Positions 41,467 to 53,291 of a stretch of DNA of 64,000 nucleotides are shown here, one piece after another. Every line of letters starts with the position of its first letter. Within the stretch, counting starts at the first letter, position 1. The notes beneath the pieces were generated by a model. That model searched no databases, was not told the DNA's origin, and was given only the letters and a program-made list of their open reading frames with translations. Origin of the DNA: Cheiracanthium punctorium (Eukaryota; Arthropoda; Arachnida; Araneae; Cheiracanthiidae); NCBI GenBank assembly GCA_038373885.1, contig JAWZYV010013141.1, positions 992,001 through 1,056,000 of the forward strand. Reading direction: 5' to 3'. The position numbers and the translations under genes are program-made.

Positions 41467-43707
41467 CTCAACTGAGGCGACTTTAAATTCAATGTGGGCG
41501 CATCCTATCCTTACTAGTTCCATCCCATCAGTACCGTTGAAGTGCCTACCTAGCTCCGGACAGGATTTTTATTTTAATAATCGGATCGGATTAACAGGCG
41601 TCCGCTGGCCAGCGGTGAGAAGTATATACAACGGACCAGTAGGATGCAAAACTTTTTGGCCCGTCGGACCAGTAACGTTTTATTACCATTTTTCTCTACC
41701 TAACTTTCCTCATTCAGTTGCATAATATATGCCATCTAATTTCACCGACACACGTACGACACACGTAATATAATTTGATCAACTTGATAATTTTATAATG
41801 GGGATTTAATTTTTCTAATTCACCTCCTAACAAAAATCCATGTAAATTGCTCATTTATTTTCTTTCGGTTTGCAATTTTTATAAAATGTATTCGGACCAC
41901 TAATAAATGTTACGGACCAGGCAAGTGATGAAGATTTTGAGGGGAAAATCAGGAGACGTGATTACCATCATAGGCGTTTTATTAAGAGCAGCCAATGAAA
42001 TTGCTCTAACCACAGAGTTGGGGTTGCAGAGTGTTTTCAGCTGGGAAGATTCAACAATCTATCTTTGGCGAGGAATCAGCCCTGATTGGTTCTGTTCCCT
42101 CGTAGACGGATGGTTTTTTTTTCTTTTTTCTCATTCGCCTTGGATTTTACGATCTTTTTCTTTTTTTCAAGTCAGATGGAGTAAGAAAATCATATTAAAG
42201 TAGTCATTAACAACACTAACGACAATAACAACACTAACAACACTAACGACAATATTGATATCACTTTATTGTCATTTCCACTCGAGTCCCCAGATAACTA
42301 TATTTGCATATTGACGAGGAGAACTTAATACCATAAATGGCGCTCACTCATTTTTTGAAGAGATATAGTGAGAGGTTAATGCGTTTAAGTGGCACATACG
42401 TCAAATAAGTAAAACTTTAAATTAATGATGGCTGTTCGTGAGAGCTAGGGTGCTAGTATTTCGTTCAGTCCCAGCTTTTTGTCTACGCGACTTTGTAGAC
42501 ATGATTTGAAGACAGGTTTTTAGACATGAACTGTCACGGTGAAGATCTTTTCAAATGTGTCTGCCAAATAACGCAGAGGTTGGAGAGTTATAATCTTGAG
42601 AGTGGCACAAGGTTGGTAATTTTTGATAATTGATCGTTAAGTTTGCTGCCAAAAAATAACTTCAAAATGGAATCTAGCTTAGCGATATTTCCGAATTTCG
42701 CTAGAAATTAGGAAAGTATAGTTAAACAATCCCTGACGAAGATTGTAAAATAGTGTTAGTAGGCGATTTTAATATAGATTTCAATTCCAAATATGTGTTT
42801 TATGGAACAAGAAAGACAAACACGGCACAAGCATGGATTATGACGCTAATCCCAAACAGCATTTAAAATGGTGAAGTATTGTTGGAATATGCTTGGAGAA
42901 GATTTTAAAACAGTTTAGGATTAGGATTAGGCGGAAAATGTTCCACCTTCATAACGAAAGCTAACGCTGACAGTGAAATAACATTCCACATTACCAGCAA
43001 TAAATATTCGAATAAAGCGAGAGCCGTTTATTTACATAAAAAAGAAATTTGAGGGAAAATGATAACTCATATAAGTTTATGCATCTTATTTGTTGCACAG
43101 GTGGTTTGCAATCTAGATAGGCGGCGATGTAACTTCATTTCGCATTAAATTTGCATAAAGTCGCCTACATACAGAGTTAAAAAACACAAAGAAAAGCACA
43201 CATGTTTCCAAAGATTTGAGGAAAACTATAATTTTAATTGGTGATACACAGCAGAGGTGGCATCAAATTCAAAGTGGGCGGATCTTAATTTAACTAGTTC
43301 CATTTGACACTACTCTTAAGATATCTGCCTATTTTTAAAAACACTTCAAGCAAGTGTGCACTTTTGATATTTTCATGAAAAAAAGGAAATAAAATGGCAT
43401 TTTTTGCAAAATATTAAAACTCAGATTTAAGTAAAAATATTTTTGTTCTGTAAATTTTATTTTAAAGTTTGAAACAAACTTTATGCAAGTTTACTACTCT
43501 CATATTTTTACTATTTTAATTGAAAAGCTAGAGTAGGAAAGCGATTTTTTTTAATCACTTCTCCATCCCCTTTTAGGCAAATACAGTACCTTATTTAAAG
43601 AATATTCCCTCTCAATTTCTCATCTATTATCCTATATCATCTATTATCCACGTATATTTGTAATAAGTTGGCATATTTCCAAACATTTGAAGACATCTAA
43701 ATTGTGT
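41467..43707 (+). repeat. Diverged tandem unit, copy C
   Basis: It shares with copy B, at an offset of 2.19-2.25 kb, the blocks GCAGCCAATGAAATT, TCTATCTTTGGCGAGG, TTTATGCATCTTATTTG and AGTACCTTATTTAAA. Identity is clearly lower than between A and B, so this duplication is older. The 98-residue ORF at 41907-42203 spans a conserved block but shows no domain and is not open in the other copies. Confidence 0.78.
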
Positions 43708-44200
43708 TTCTCAACAGAGGCGACTTTAAATTCAATGTAGGCGGATCCTATTCTTACTAGTTCCATCCCATCACTACCGTTGAGGTGACTACATACCTCC
43801 GGACAGGATTTTTATTTTAATAATCGGATCAGATTAAGAGTCATATTAACAGTCAGATCAGATTAACAGTCAACAAGCTGTATATACTTTCCATTGCTGG
43901 TCATCGATGACAAGTATATACGGCCGACCAGTAGGATGCAAAACTTGTTGGCCCGTCGGACCAGTAACACTTTATTACAATTTTTTTCTACCAAACTTTC
44001 CTCATTCAGTTGTATAATATATGCCATCGTATTTCACCGATACACATAATATAATTTGGTAAAGTTTATAATTTTATAATGGAGATTTAATTTTTTTAAT
44101 TCACCTCCTAAAAAAATCCATGTAAATTGCTCATTTAATTTCTTTCGTTTTGCAATGTTTTAAAATCACGTATTCAGACTAATACACGTTACGGACCAGG
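43708..44200 (+). repeat. Diverged tandem unit, copy D (start only)
   Basis: CAACAGAGGCGACTTTAAAT at the start, then GTTCCATCCCATCACTACC and CCGGACAGGATTTTTATT, repeat the first ~550 bases of copy C at an offset of about 2235. Similarity fades after the GTTACGGACCAGGCAAGTG block. Confidence 0.75.
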
Positions 44201-45995
44201 CAAGTGATGGAGTTGCTGGTCATTTGGACCAGTGACTATATACTCCAATTTATATTCCTCGCTAATATTTTGATTTTTATGCCAAGTATATGCACAAAAA
44301 TTGATGTAAAATGGCACTATTACCAAACATTTAAAACTCAACTATAAATAAAGGTATTTGTGTTTTGTAGATTTTATCTTGATGTTTGAAATAACCTTCA
44401 TGCAATGAACCGCTCTCATATTTTAAACTATCTTAATTGAAAATTACAGAAGTTAAGATTTTAAGCCCAGAAAAGCCAAGTTTATAATTTAGAATTCATT
44501 ACTGTAACTAAATAAATAAAAAATAATTTAACTACTCTAACATCAGAAGCTTTTCGTAAATGAACTGTGATCAGTTTGTTTTAAAACATCACGGTCAAAA
44601 TACTTTGATCTAGGATGATTTTGCATCAAAGAAAATCTTAAAAATTTCATTTTAAACTTAAATACTATGTATACATATAAAATGAAAATTAATATTATTC
44701 CTTTAACTGAAATTCTAAGCCAGATAAAAACAAAATTGAAACTGATTTAAAACGCTAAAACAAGCAAAATACCGAAATCTGAGTTTTAAGAATCAGCACA
44801 CCCTTCTCCTTCACATTACTGATGTTTAAAAATTAAGAGGAGCTTTCAGTCAATCAGTTGGATGACACGTTTTCTTTCTCTCTCAATAAAATATAATAAC
44901 TTATTTAGAAAACGAAGTTCTTTTCTATCATCAATGAACGTGCAAGCTTAGGCGTTCTTTTATACAAGAATATTAAAAACATGCAAGACTGAGTCATTTC
45001 CAGACATTTATAGAAAAATAAGTTTTATTTGTGTTTCAGACTTTCGTCAACTTTCAGACATTGTCAAACTTTAGTACTCTGGGCGGGAATAGTTCCGCCC
45101 TGATATTGGAAGATAACGCCCTCAGGAAAATTATTTGTTCCTCGAAATCAGCAATAGACATTCAAAGTTAAATAAAGGGAGATCAGTTATTTACATTAAA
45201 AAAAAAAAAGAAATGTAGAAAAATGACAATTCAAGCAATACAATCTAGGAGTATAAAGTGTGTGTATGCCAGGATAGAAGTCTAGATGCGTTCAAGGTAA
45301 GTGAAGATGCAACCTCAATTCTCATTACGAGTTGTGTAAAGTTACCGGCGCTTAAGTTCTTAAGCTCACACCATCACTCGTCTTAATACCATGGATTTCA
45401 AAAGTTGATAACGTTAAGTTAGATTGTATTTCTTTTAAGAAAATACTATGATCGCTTACTCTGTTGCAACCCACGAGGACGTGGGTACGTGTTTCCCAAT
45501 ATTTTGTTTTATTAATATTGCTTGTTAATAAAGGCAAGGAAAAACGAACATAATGTATTTTGTTCTTCGCCCCCCCCCCTTGCCCTAATAATCAGCAAGT
45601 AGAGACGCTTGTGATTCCTTGCTTAGAAAATACTACTTTTGTCATATATATGAACATGTGAAATTAGAAGGACGCTTATACAAAAAAATGGAAACTTCGA
45701 ATAGTGATATATTTTTTTAAACAGATATGAATAAGACCTTAATTTTAATAGAACATACGTTGGATTCAAAGTGGGCCGATGCTTAGTTCGCAAGTTCCAT
45801 CCCATAAGAAGTCTGTGTTAAAAATTAGGATAAACGCTCAATTAACCAGTAAAGTTGCTCTTCTTCTTCTCTCTCCTTTTTTTTTTTTTTTTTTTTTTTT
45901 TTTCCAGAAAACATACTACTTTGTTCAAAAACAATTCCTACGTTACATTATCCATGCACGCGTAAAATTAAGAGAACGTTTTTGTTGTTACAGAA
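44201..45995. other. AT-rich sequence with one more copy of the GGGCGGAT module
   Basis: 45766-45810 (CAAAGTGGGCCGATGCTTAG ... GTTCCATCCCAT) is an isolated copy of the module repeated in units A-D. A small GGGCGG/CCGCCC hairpin lies at about 45082-45101 and a T24 run near 45880. No gene is seen. Confidence 0.45.
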
Positions 45996-46439
45996 ATAAT
46001 GGACAGAGTTGGGCAAAATACATAAAATTGTATTTTCAAACACTAAAAATTACAAAATACAAAATACTTTCTAAATTGAAAAAATACAGAATAAAAAATA
46101 CGTGCATTTTCAAAATACACACAAAATACAAAATACGTGTTCAACTTCAATCAAGAATAAGTAAGAATTTCTACAGAAACTTCTAGTTTATTTTAATCCA
46201 ATGTATTTTAAGATGTACAATCAAATGTAATACTAACTATTTATTATTATTATTTTTTTTATATACGTACATGAATTTTTCCTGGAATAAATTGTATCTT
46301 AAAAGGCATGAAAGCAAAACTGTGAGAAGTATTTATTGAACGTTATTTTTTAGTGATAATGAATCGAATTGAAATATAAAATTGAATATATTTCTAAACG
46401 AAGATGAGTTAAATTTTATTTCTACTTTAAGATGCATTC

Positions 46440-46565
46440 ATAGCCTCACCATGGCACGGTCGTTATGTCACTGAAAATGGTAGACGGCCGAAGTGTGAAC
46501 TTCTCGGGTTCTGGTCCCATCGTGCTGCTGTCGATCTAACGGTATGGAGTTTTGGTAAGTTTAAG
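46440..46565 (+). mobile_element. SINE fragment (31868 family), head and start of body
   Basis: AGCCTCACCATGGCACGG opens as in the full SINE. The A-box region is mutated (TGGCACGGTCG), the B box reads GGGTTCTGGTCCC, and the match ends around GTATGGAGTTTTGGTAAG. It is 3'-truncated and older than the 31868 copy. Confidence 0.82.
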
Positions 46566-46956
46566 GAAAAAAGTCTTTCGACAGGACCTCTAGTCGGCAA
46601 ACTTGTATTTCATGAAAAGTTCTTTTACTGTGGGATATGAATTTAGAACTTTCAAATCAGTTGATTTTTCGGAAAGGAACTGCAGCAGTTCAAGTTGAAC
46701 ATCATTTCGAGAATTTGTGGTATGTGGTTCGGAGTAATTAAATCCAAACCAATCATCATCATTCGTAATAGTTTTATCGTCAACTTCTCTCATATCACTC
46801 TGAAATTACTTCATTTTGATAAGGACAACATTAAAATTGAAAAGTTTAGTGAAATGTTTCATTTATTTCATCCAGGCTAATAAAACCTTAAATTATGTTA
46901 AGAAGCATAATTTTAGGGATCAAGCTCTCTTAAAGCGAATTCAAACACGTATATAA

Positions 46957-47650
46957 CCAACCAGTTGAATGGGAGCACTCGGCCAAGTACTTAGGTGTCC
47001 TGCTCAGGGGCGTAGCCAAGGGGGGAGTTAGGGGGTCATAACCCCCCCCCATGAGGAATTTTTTGCCATACAAAATGTATGTTCTTCACTGCTTTACCAC
47101 ACACATGTATGCATATATGTGAGTTGCAGTAGTCGTAACCCGCCCCCATGAAAAATTTCTGGCTACGCGCCTAGTCCTGCTCGACAAAAATCTCACGTGG
47201 AGGCACCACGTTACGCATATCAGACAGCAGATGACTGCCGAATTCAATAATATTTCCAAACTCTTATTCAATAATAAAATCAATGCTCGAAAAAAAACCC
47301 TCCTATACAAAATGTATGTCAGACCTACGGCCACTTACGCTGCCCCTGTGTGGGCCAGTGCCGACAAAACACATATATCCAGGATTGAATCCAAACAAAA
47401 ATATCTACTGCGAAAAATAAGGAACGGACCACACTTCATCGCAAACCAACTGATCAGGAAGGACCTTAAAATCAACACCATTAGACGTGAGATACACAAA
47501 CAAATTGTGACATTCTACAAAAAACTTAACTCTCTGCCAAATCCAATACGTGCGGAATACCCAGACTACGACTACAGGGACCCCCTCCACGCTAAACGCC
47601 CCAAGGCGGCCCTGCACTCTCTCCAAATTATTGATCCAACCATTGTTTAA
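46957..47650 (+). pseudogene. Jockey-like reverse transcriptase C-terminus
   Basis: NQPVEWEHSAKYLGVLL, interrupted by a 177-bp MITE plus duplication, resumes LLDKNLTWRHHVTHIRQQMT, and an uninterrupted frame runs to TAA at 47648-47650. The YLGVLLDKNLTW motif and the following TLLYKMYVRPTATYAAPVWA block are diagnostic of the thumb / C-terminal part of Jockey-clade ORF2. The polymerase active site is not included. Apart from the MITE the frame is intact, so the insertion is fairly young. Confidence 0.92.
46997..47181. mobile_element. hAT MITE (169 bp) with exact 8-bp duplication
   Basis: GTCCTGCT occurs at 46997-47004 and 47174-47181. Ends CAGGGGCGTAGCCAAGG and inverted TAGGCGCGTAGCCAGAA enclose short C- and G-runs. 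The element interrupts the Jockey frame; removing it with one duplication copy restores that frame. The sister copy is at 53103-53283 in opposite orientation. Confidence 0.94.
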
Positions 47651-47954
47651 AGGATGCTCTGGCGTCACGGCTCCAACCGAGTAACCTGTCCTGCGAAGTC
47701 CGTGCTTAGCGGGGAGGGACAGGTCGGTTGTCCAACTTCTCTTCTCTTCTCTTTTCTTCTTTTTTGTAATTATTCTACACTGGCACGGTCCAACGAACTG
47801 TAACCTATACATCTACCCCGGTCAGATAGGGGTGCTTACGACAAGATTCCAAAACAGATTGAAAAATACACACTGAACGTTATAGCCTACTGCTACGGTA
47901 GTCCCTTAAAAACCCACTTCGGTTTGGTTCGGTTCAGCGAATTCAAACACATAT

Positions 47955-48702
47955 CTAATATTTTTTAATGCAGACATCAATGGTGAGATTTAAATTTCAG
48001 AGAACTCGAATACGATCCATCCATGATTCTAAATATCTGATGAGAAAAAGATGAGTAAATGATGAACAATTAAAATTAATAAAAGAAACTTAAGGTTTAC
48101 TTAGGTTTCCGAACAAGACAAAACAAATAATAGTAAATGAATAAATAAACATATGTATACTGATTTTCCTTGGTAATGCTTTGATGGAAAGAGAATTAAG
48201 TATCACTTGCCGAGCATTCAATTAAAAAAGTTTTCCTCACTTGATAAGAAAAGGCGGTGAAAAGCTAGTATATTAATATTTATGAGTTATTGAATTCAGT
48301 TACACATTTGAACAAAAGAACTCAGCTAAATCAATTTTATGATACAATTGAAGTTTTACCTTTAAGTGAGTTTCAACATTTGTAGTAGTTTTGAATGTTC
48401 CACTTATGATAGACCTTTTGGGTTGGCAAAGCTGGCACTCGCCTTAATTTCTCATTTGCATCTACAGATAAAATGTGATTTTTTTTTTTTTTTTTTTTTT
48501 TTCGAATGAGAATTGCACGACTCGCAAATTCATATAAACTGGAAGCTTGATCCATCTCGTAATATAACTTCAGATAAGCTGACTGGCTTATTTTTCTGTA
48601 ACTTGGTAACGTATTTGGAATTATTTTCAGAAATCCAATGAATATTACTCAAACATGTTTTTCTCCTTTTTCTGCTTCATTCTCATTGGTGAATCGGTTA
48701 TC
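47955..48702. other. Interior of the hAT-bounded block
   Basis: AT-rich with a T24 run at 48479-48502. No coding frame. Confidence 0.45.
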
Positions 48703-50223
48703 AGTAATACAGAAAGCCTCCTAGACCAAATATCATTAGACTAATCTACATAAGCGTGTGAGATTTCCCCCCTCCTTCCTGTTTAATATAACCTAAGCAT
48801 TGCAAAAAAAGAAAAAAAAAAAAAAAAAAAAAAAACACTAACACCTCTTTAGTTAACATATAAAACACTAAAATAGTGCAGATGCAACAGAATTGTTTAT
48901 GTCATGAACTGGGAAAAAATTAATGACAGCAGTTCTATTATTTTTGTTTGGTTTTCCCAAGCCAAGTTAATTTTGGTGTAAGATTAATTTGACTTCAGAA
49001 TGAATCAAAAATACAAAATACATTGAAAATGTATTTTAAAATGCATTTTCAAAATACTTTGTTTTTTCTTGTGAAAATACAAAATACAAAGGAGAAAATA
49101 CAAATGTATTTTGAAAATAGTATATCAAATACATGTATTTCCGATAGCGCCCAACTCTGATACCGGAATCACTAAAACTAACACATTTCAATGGCTTTAA
49201 AGAAAACCGCTACTTTGATACGTACCACTCTAGGAGACAGCCCCGTATGAAGCACGTAAAAAGGTTTTTTTCCTCTTTGTTGTTCCCTGCATCTGGTGTA
49301 TGAATTACATTATTCGGGGACACTTCTTTTTCTAATCATAAGTATTGAACATTGATTCGGGCACTTGTAGTGATGGGATGGAACAAGGGGATTTAAGATC
49401 CGCCTACTTTGAATTTAAAAATCATGTATGCTTGTTTTGTATGATCTTCTCTCCCCCTCTAAGAAATATCTTTTTTAGAAAATATTCCCTCACAGTATAT
49501 TATCTATGTACATGTATGCATCTATGTATCTTTTTTTTTTTTTTTTTCAGAAACAAAATTATATTAAAGAATTTTTCAAACGGTAACCCAAGATTCAAAT
49601 AAGAAATCAATGAAATTAATTAGCGAATTAGAAGATTAAAGTTATGCATTTGCTCACCATTTGTAGAACGAATTAGAAGGTTTGAGAGCAAAGTCAGAGG
49701 ATTTGGCTATAAATATAATGCTAAAAAACTCATCTGAAAAAAAAAAAAAAAAAAACTTCAATAAACTTTCCTTGCACGTGAAATTAAATACAACAAATGA
49801 AGCCCATTTTCACATTGGTCAATTATTTTGCCCATCTGTGGCTGCGCAAGTATGATCACCTTAAATTATACTGCCCGAAAGCTTTTCAAAAATTGTTTTC
49901 TTCAAGAGCACTTTCTCAAAATGAATGGGTACACCCACTTTCATCGCCCAATGTTACAATCAATAAACAGGAATAACGATCCCAAAGTTAAGGATATATT
50001 GCGAGCTAATAAATACTCTTTTCCAAAATTTGCTTCCTGAAGTTTATTTTCAGAGCATTTCTAGACTAATAGGAGAGATGAAGATCGCTTCTTTAGTATT
50101 TACAATGTCGTGGTTATGGGCAGAAAAAACGACTCTAAAACACTCAAATGTTGAAATTACAACAATGTAACTTTTAATTAACAGTGAATATAAATTTTAA
50201 GTATATAAAGTATTTTTTATATC
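48703..50223 (+). repeat. Recent tandem array, unit 1 (1521 bp)
   Basis: The unit begins near AGTAATACAGAAAGCCTCC and includes the right end of the hAT-bounded block, the inverted module GATGGGATGGAACAAGGGG, and poly-A and poly-T runs. Copies 2 and 3 start at 50224 and 51739. Differences are scattered single bases and homopolymer lengths. Confidence 0.95.
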
Positions 50224-51230
50224 GGTAATACAGAAAGCCTCCTAGACCAAATATCATTAGACTAATCTACATAAGCGTGTGAGATTTCCCCCCTCATTTC
50301 TGTTTAATATAACCCAAGCATTGAAAAAAACACTAACACCTCTTTAGTTAACATATATAACACTAAAATAGTGCAGATCCAACAGAATTGTTTATGTCAT
50401 GAACTGGGAAAAAATTAATGACAGCAGTTCAATTATTTTTGTTGGTTTTCCCAAGCCAAGTTAATTTTGGTGTAAGATTAATTTAACTTCAGAATGAATC
50501 AAAAATACAAAATACATTGAAAATGTATTTTAAAATGCATTTTCAAAATACTTTGCTTTTTCTTGTGAAAATACAAAATACAAAATACAAATGTATTTTG
50601 AAAATAGTACATCAAATACATGTATTTCCGATAGTGCCCAACTCTGATACCGGAATCACTAAAACTAACACATTTCAATGGCTTTAAAGAAAACCGCTAC
50701 TTTGATACGTACCACTCTAGGAGACAGCCCCGTATGAAGCACGTAAAAAGGTTTTTTTCCTCTTTGTTGTTCCCTGCATCTGGCGTATGAATTACATTAT
50801 TCGGGGACACTTGTTTTTCTAATCATAAGTATTGAACATTGAGTCGGGCACTTGTAGTGATGGGATGGAACAAGGGGATTTAAGATCCGCCTACTTTGAA
50901 TTTAAAAATCATGTATGCTTGTTTTGTATGATCTTCTCTCCCCCTCTAAGAAATATCTTATTTAGAAAATATTCCCTCACAGTATATTATCTATGTACAT
51001 GTATGCATCTATGTATCTTTTTTTTTTTTTTTTTTTTTCCCAGAAACAAAATTATATTAAAGAATTTTTCAAACGTAAACCCAAGATTCAAATAAGAAAT
51101 CAATGAAATTAATTAGCGAATTAGAAGATTAAAGTTATGCATTTGCTCACCATTTGTAGAACGAATTAGAAGGTTTGAGAGCCAAAGTCAGAGGATTTGG
51201 CTATAAATGTAATGCTAAAAAACTCATCTG

Positions 51231-51272
<42 letters not shown>

Positions 51273-51738
51273 TCAATAAACTTTCCTTGCACGTGAAATT
51301 AAATACAACAAATGAAGCCCATTTTCACATTGGTCAATTATTTTGCCCATCTGTGGCTGCGCAAGTATGATCACCTTAAATTATACTGCCCGAAAGCTTT
51401 TCAAAAATTGTTTTCTTCAAGAGCACTTTCTCAAAATGAATGGGTACACCCACTTTCATCGCCCAATGTTACAATCAATAAACAAGAATAACGATCCCAA
51501 AGTTAAGGATATATTGCGAGCTAATAAATACTCTTTTCCAAACTTTGCTTCCTGAAGTTTATTTTCAGAGCATTTCTAGACTAATAGGAGAGATGAAGAT
51601 CGCTTCTTTAGTATTTACAATGTCGTGGTTATGGGCAGAAAAAACGACTCTAAAACACTCAAATGTTGAAATTACAACAATGTAACTTTTAATTAACAGT
51701 GAATATAAATTTTAAGTATATAAAGTATTTTTTATATC
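50224..51738 (+). repeat. Recent tandem array, unit 2 (1515 bp)
   Basis: Same content as unit 1. The A run after TAAAAAACTCATCTG is about 39 bases here against 19 in unit 1, while the A run after AAGCATTG is only 6 against about 26. That is slippage acting independently on each copy. Confidence 0.95.
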
Positions 51739-51839
51739 GGTAATACAGAAAGCCTCCTAGACCAAATATCATTAGACTAATCTACATAAGCGTGTGAGAT
51801 TTCCCCCCTCCTTCCTGTTTAATATAACCTAAGCATTGC

Positions 51840-51879
<40 letters not shown>

Positions 51880-52620
51880 ACTAACACCTCTTTAGTTAAC
51901 ATATATAACACTAAAATAGTGCAGATGCAACAGAATTGTTTATGTCATGAACTGGGAAAAAATTAATGACAGTAGTTCTATTATTTTTGTTTGGTTTTCC
52001 CAAGCCAAGTTAATTTTGGTGTAAGATTAATTTAACTTCAGAATGAATCAAAAATACAAAATACATTGAAAATGTATTTTAAAATGTATTTTCAAAATAC
52101 TTTGCTTTTTCTTGTGAAAATTCAAAATACAAAATACAAATGTATTTTAAAAATAGTATATCAAATACATGTATTTCCGATAGTGCCCAACTCTGATACC
52201 GGAATCACTAAAACTAACACATTTCAATGGCTTTAAAGAAAACCGCTACTTTGATACGTACCACTCTAGGAGACAGCCCCGTATGAAGCATGTAAAAAGG
52301 TTTTTTTCCTCTTTGTTGTTCCCTGCATCTGGCGTATGAATTACATTATTCGGGGACACTTCTTTTTCTAATCATAAGTATTGAACATTGAGTCGGGCAC
52401 GAGTAGTGATGGGATGGAACAAGGGAATTTAAGATCCGCCTACTTTGAATTTAAAAATCATGTATGCTTGTTTTGTATGATCTTCTCTCCCCCTCTAAGA
52501 AATATCTTATTTAGAAAATATTCCCTCACAGTATATTATCTATGTACATGTATGCATCTGTATTTCTTTTCTTTTTTTTTTTTTTTCAGAAACAAAATTA
52601 TATTAAAGAATTTTTCAAAC
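51739..52620 (+). repeat. Recent tandem array, unit 3 (truncated at ~882 bp)
   Basis: Matches the first 882 bases of the other units, then stops at TTTTTCAAAC where ATAACATAGAGAACATAAAA begins. Its A run at 51841-51878 is about 38 long. The truncation adjoins a Helitron-like end. Confidence 0.93.
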
Positions 52621-52859
52621 ATAACATAGAGAACATAAAAAATAAACATAATAAAGAGAACATAAAAAATCTCTTAAATTCCGGGAACGGGTGGACTTTC
52701 AAAGTTTTAAAGTGGACTATGATTTATTCTATATTATTTTACATATCTGTGCAAAATTTCAGGCTGATATGTCCATTTTTGTGGATTTGTATACAACTCA
52801 AATTCCCATTCAAACAAACAAACAAACAAATAAACAGAATTTCATTTTTATTTATAAGA
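52621..52859 (-). mobile_element. Helitron-like 5' end fragment
   Basis: On the minus strand, after an A, the sequence begins TCTTATAAATAAAAATGAAA then a (TTTG)n run. TCTxATATAAAAATGAA is a common 5' end of arthropod Helitrons. The other end was not identified, and the fragment abuts the truncated tandem unit. Confidence 0.5.
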
Positions 52860-53094
52860 TTTTATAAGTAGTTTATGCGAATTTCCATTTTTTTTTTTTT
52901 TTTTTTCTGCGAAATGTCTAGTTCGTTTGACCCTCGACCCCAACAGAAAGACTGCATTTGCTCATTGTACGAGAACTACCCTAAGTCGCTTAATAAATAC
53001 AAATAGTAACAAACCGAAGCATAATATTAATAATTTCTTTTAAATAAAAAACTTTGAATTAATAACATTTTTCCTTCATTGATATAGACGATTG
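52860..53094. other. Short unassigned sequence
   Basis: A T22 run and AT-rich filler between the Helitron-like end and a hAT MITE. Nothing else is seen. Confidence 0.45.
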
Positions 53095-53291
53095 CTTTCC
53101 ACCAGGGGCGTAGCCAGAAATTTTGCATGGGGGGCGTTACGACTACTACAACTCATATATATGTATACGTGTGTGTGATAATGTACTGAAGAACATACAT
53201 TTTATACGGCAAAAGTTTCTCATGGGAGGGGGGGGGTTTATGACGTCCCTAACCCCCCCCCCCCCCCCTTGGCTACGCCGCTGCTTTCAAC
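53095..53291. mobile_element. hAT MITE (181 bp), sister of 47005-47173
   Basis: Ends CAGGGGCGTAGCCAGAAATT and inverted CAGCGGCGTAGCCAAGG; flanks CTTTCCAC and CTTTCAAC (7 of 8). Internally it matches the reverse complement of the 47-kb copy (shared ACATACATTTTATA and ATGAGG/C-run segments). A C18 run near the right end is the main difference. Confidence 0.92.

Larger units (their letters stand above)
46934..47954 (+). mobile_element. 5'-truncated Jockey-like retrotransposon with 19-bp target duplication
   Basis: AGCGAATTCAAACACGTAT (46934-46952) and AGCGAATTCAAACACATAT (47936-47954) flank the insertion, 18 of 19 matching. Between them lie the ORF2 C-terminus, about 285 bp of 3' UTR and a TTCGGTTTGGTTCGGTTC tail. 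5' truncation plus target duplication is the signature of target-primed reverse transcription. A hAT MITE later inserted into it. Confidence 0.93.
45996..49167. mobile_element. hAT-bounded composite block (3.16 kb)
   Basis: The left end CAGAGTTGGGCAAAATACAT (46004) and inverted right end CAGAGTTGGGCGCTATCGGA (49159) start with the same 11 bases. Both ends carry a swarm of AAAATACAAAATAC repeats. The flanks are ATAATGGA and ATACCGGA (6 of 8). CAGAGTTGGGCAAA plus AAATAC repeats is a known style of hAT non-autonomous element. Nested inside are a SINE fragment and a Jockey insertion. No transposase is seen. Confidence 0.7.

Noticed and set aside
41907..42203. 98-residue ORF as a real gene in the tandem units
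   Set aside because: The same block in copies A and B is closed by stops, and the ORF's second half translates T-rich sequence.
47405..47812. 135-residue minus-strand ORF
   Set aside because: Antisense to the Jockey reverse-transcriptase frame, which shows clear family motifs on the plus strand.
49345..52871. ORFs of 82-109 residues conserved across the three 1.52-kb units, plus a 70-residue ORF at 49828 and 51343
   Set aside because: Conservation reflects recent duplication. The frames cross T runs of different lengths, differences between copies are as often amino-acid changing as silent, and no domain is present.
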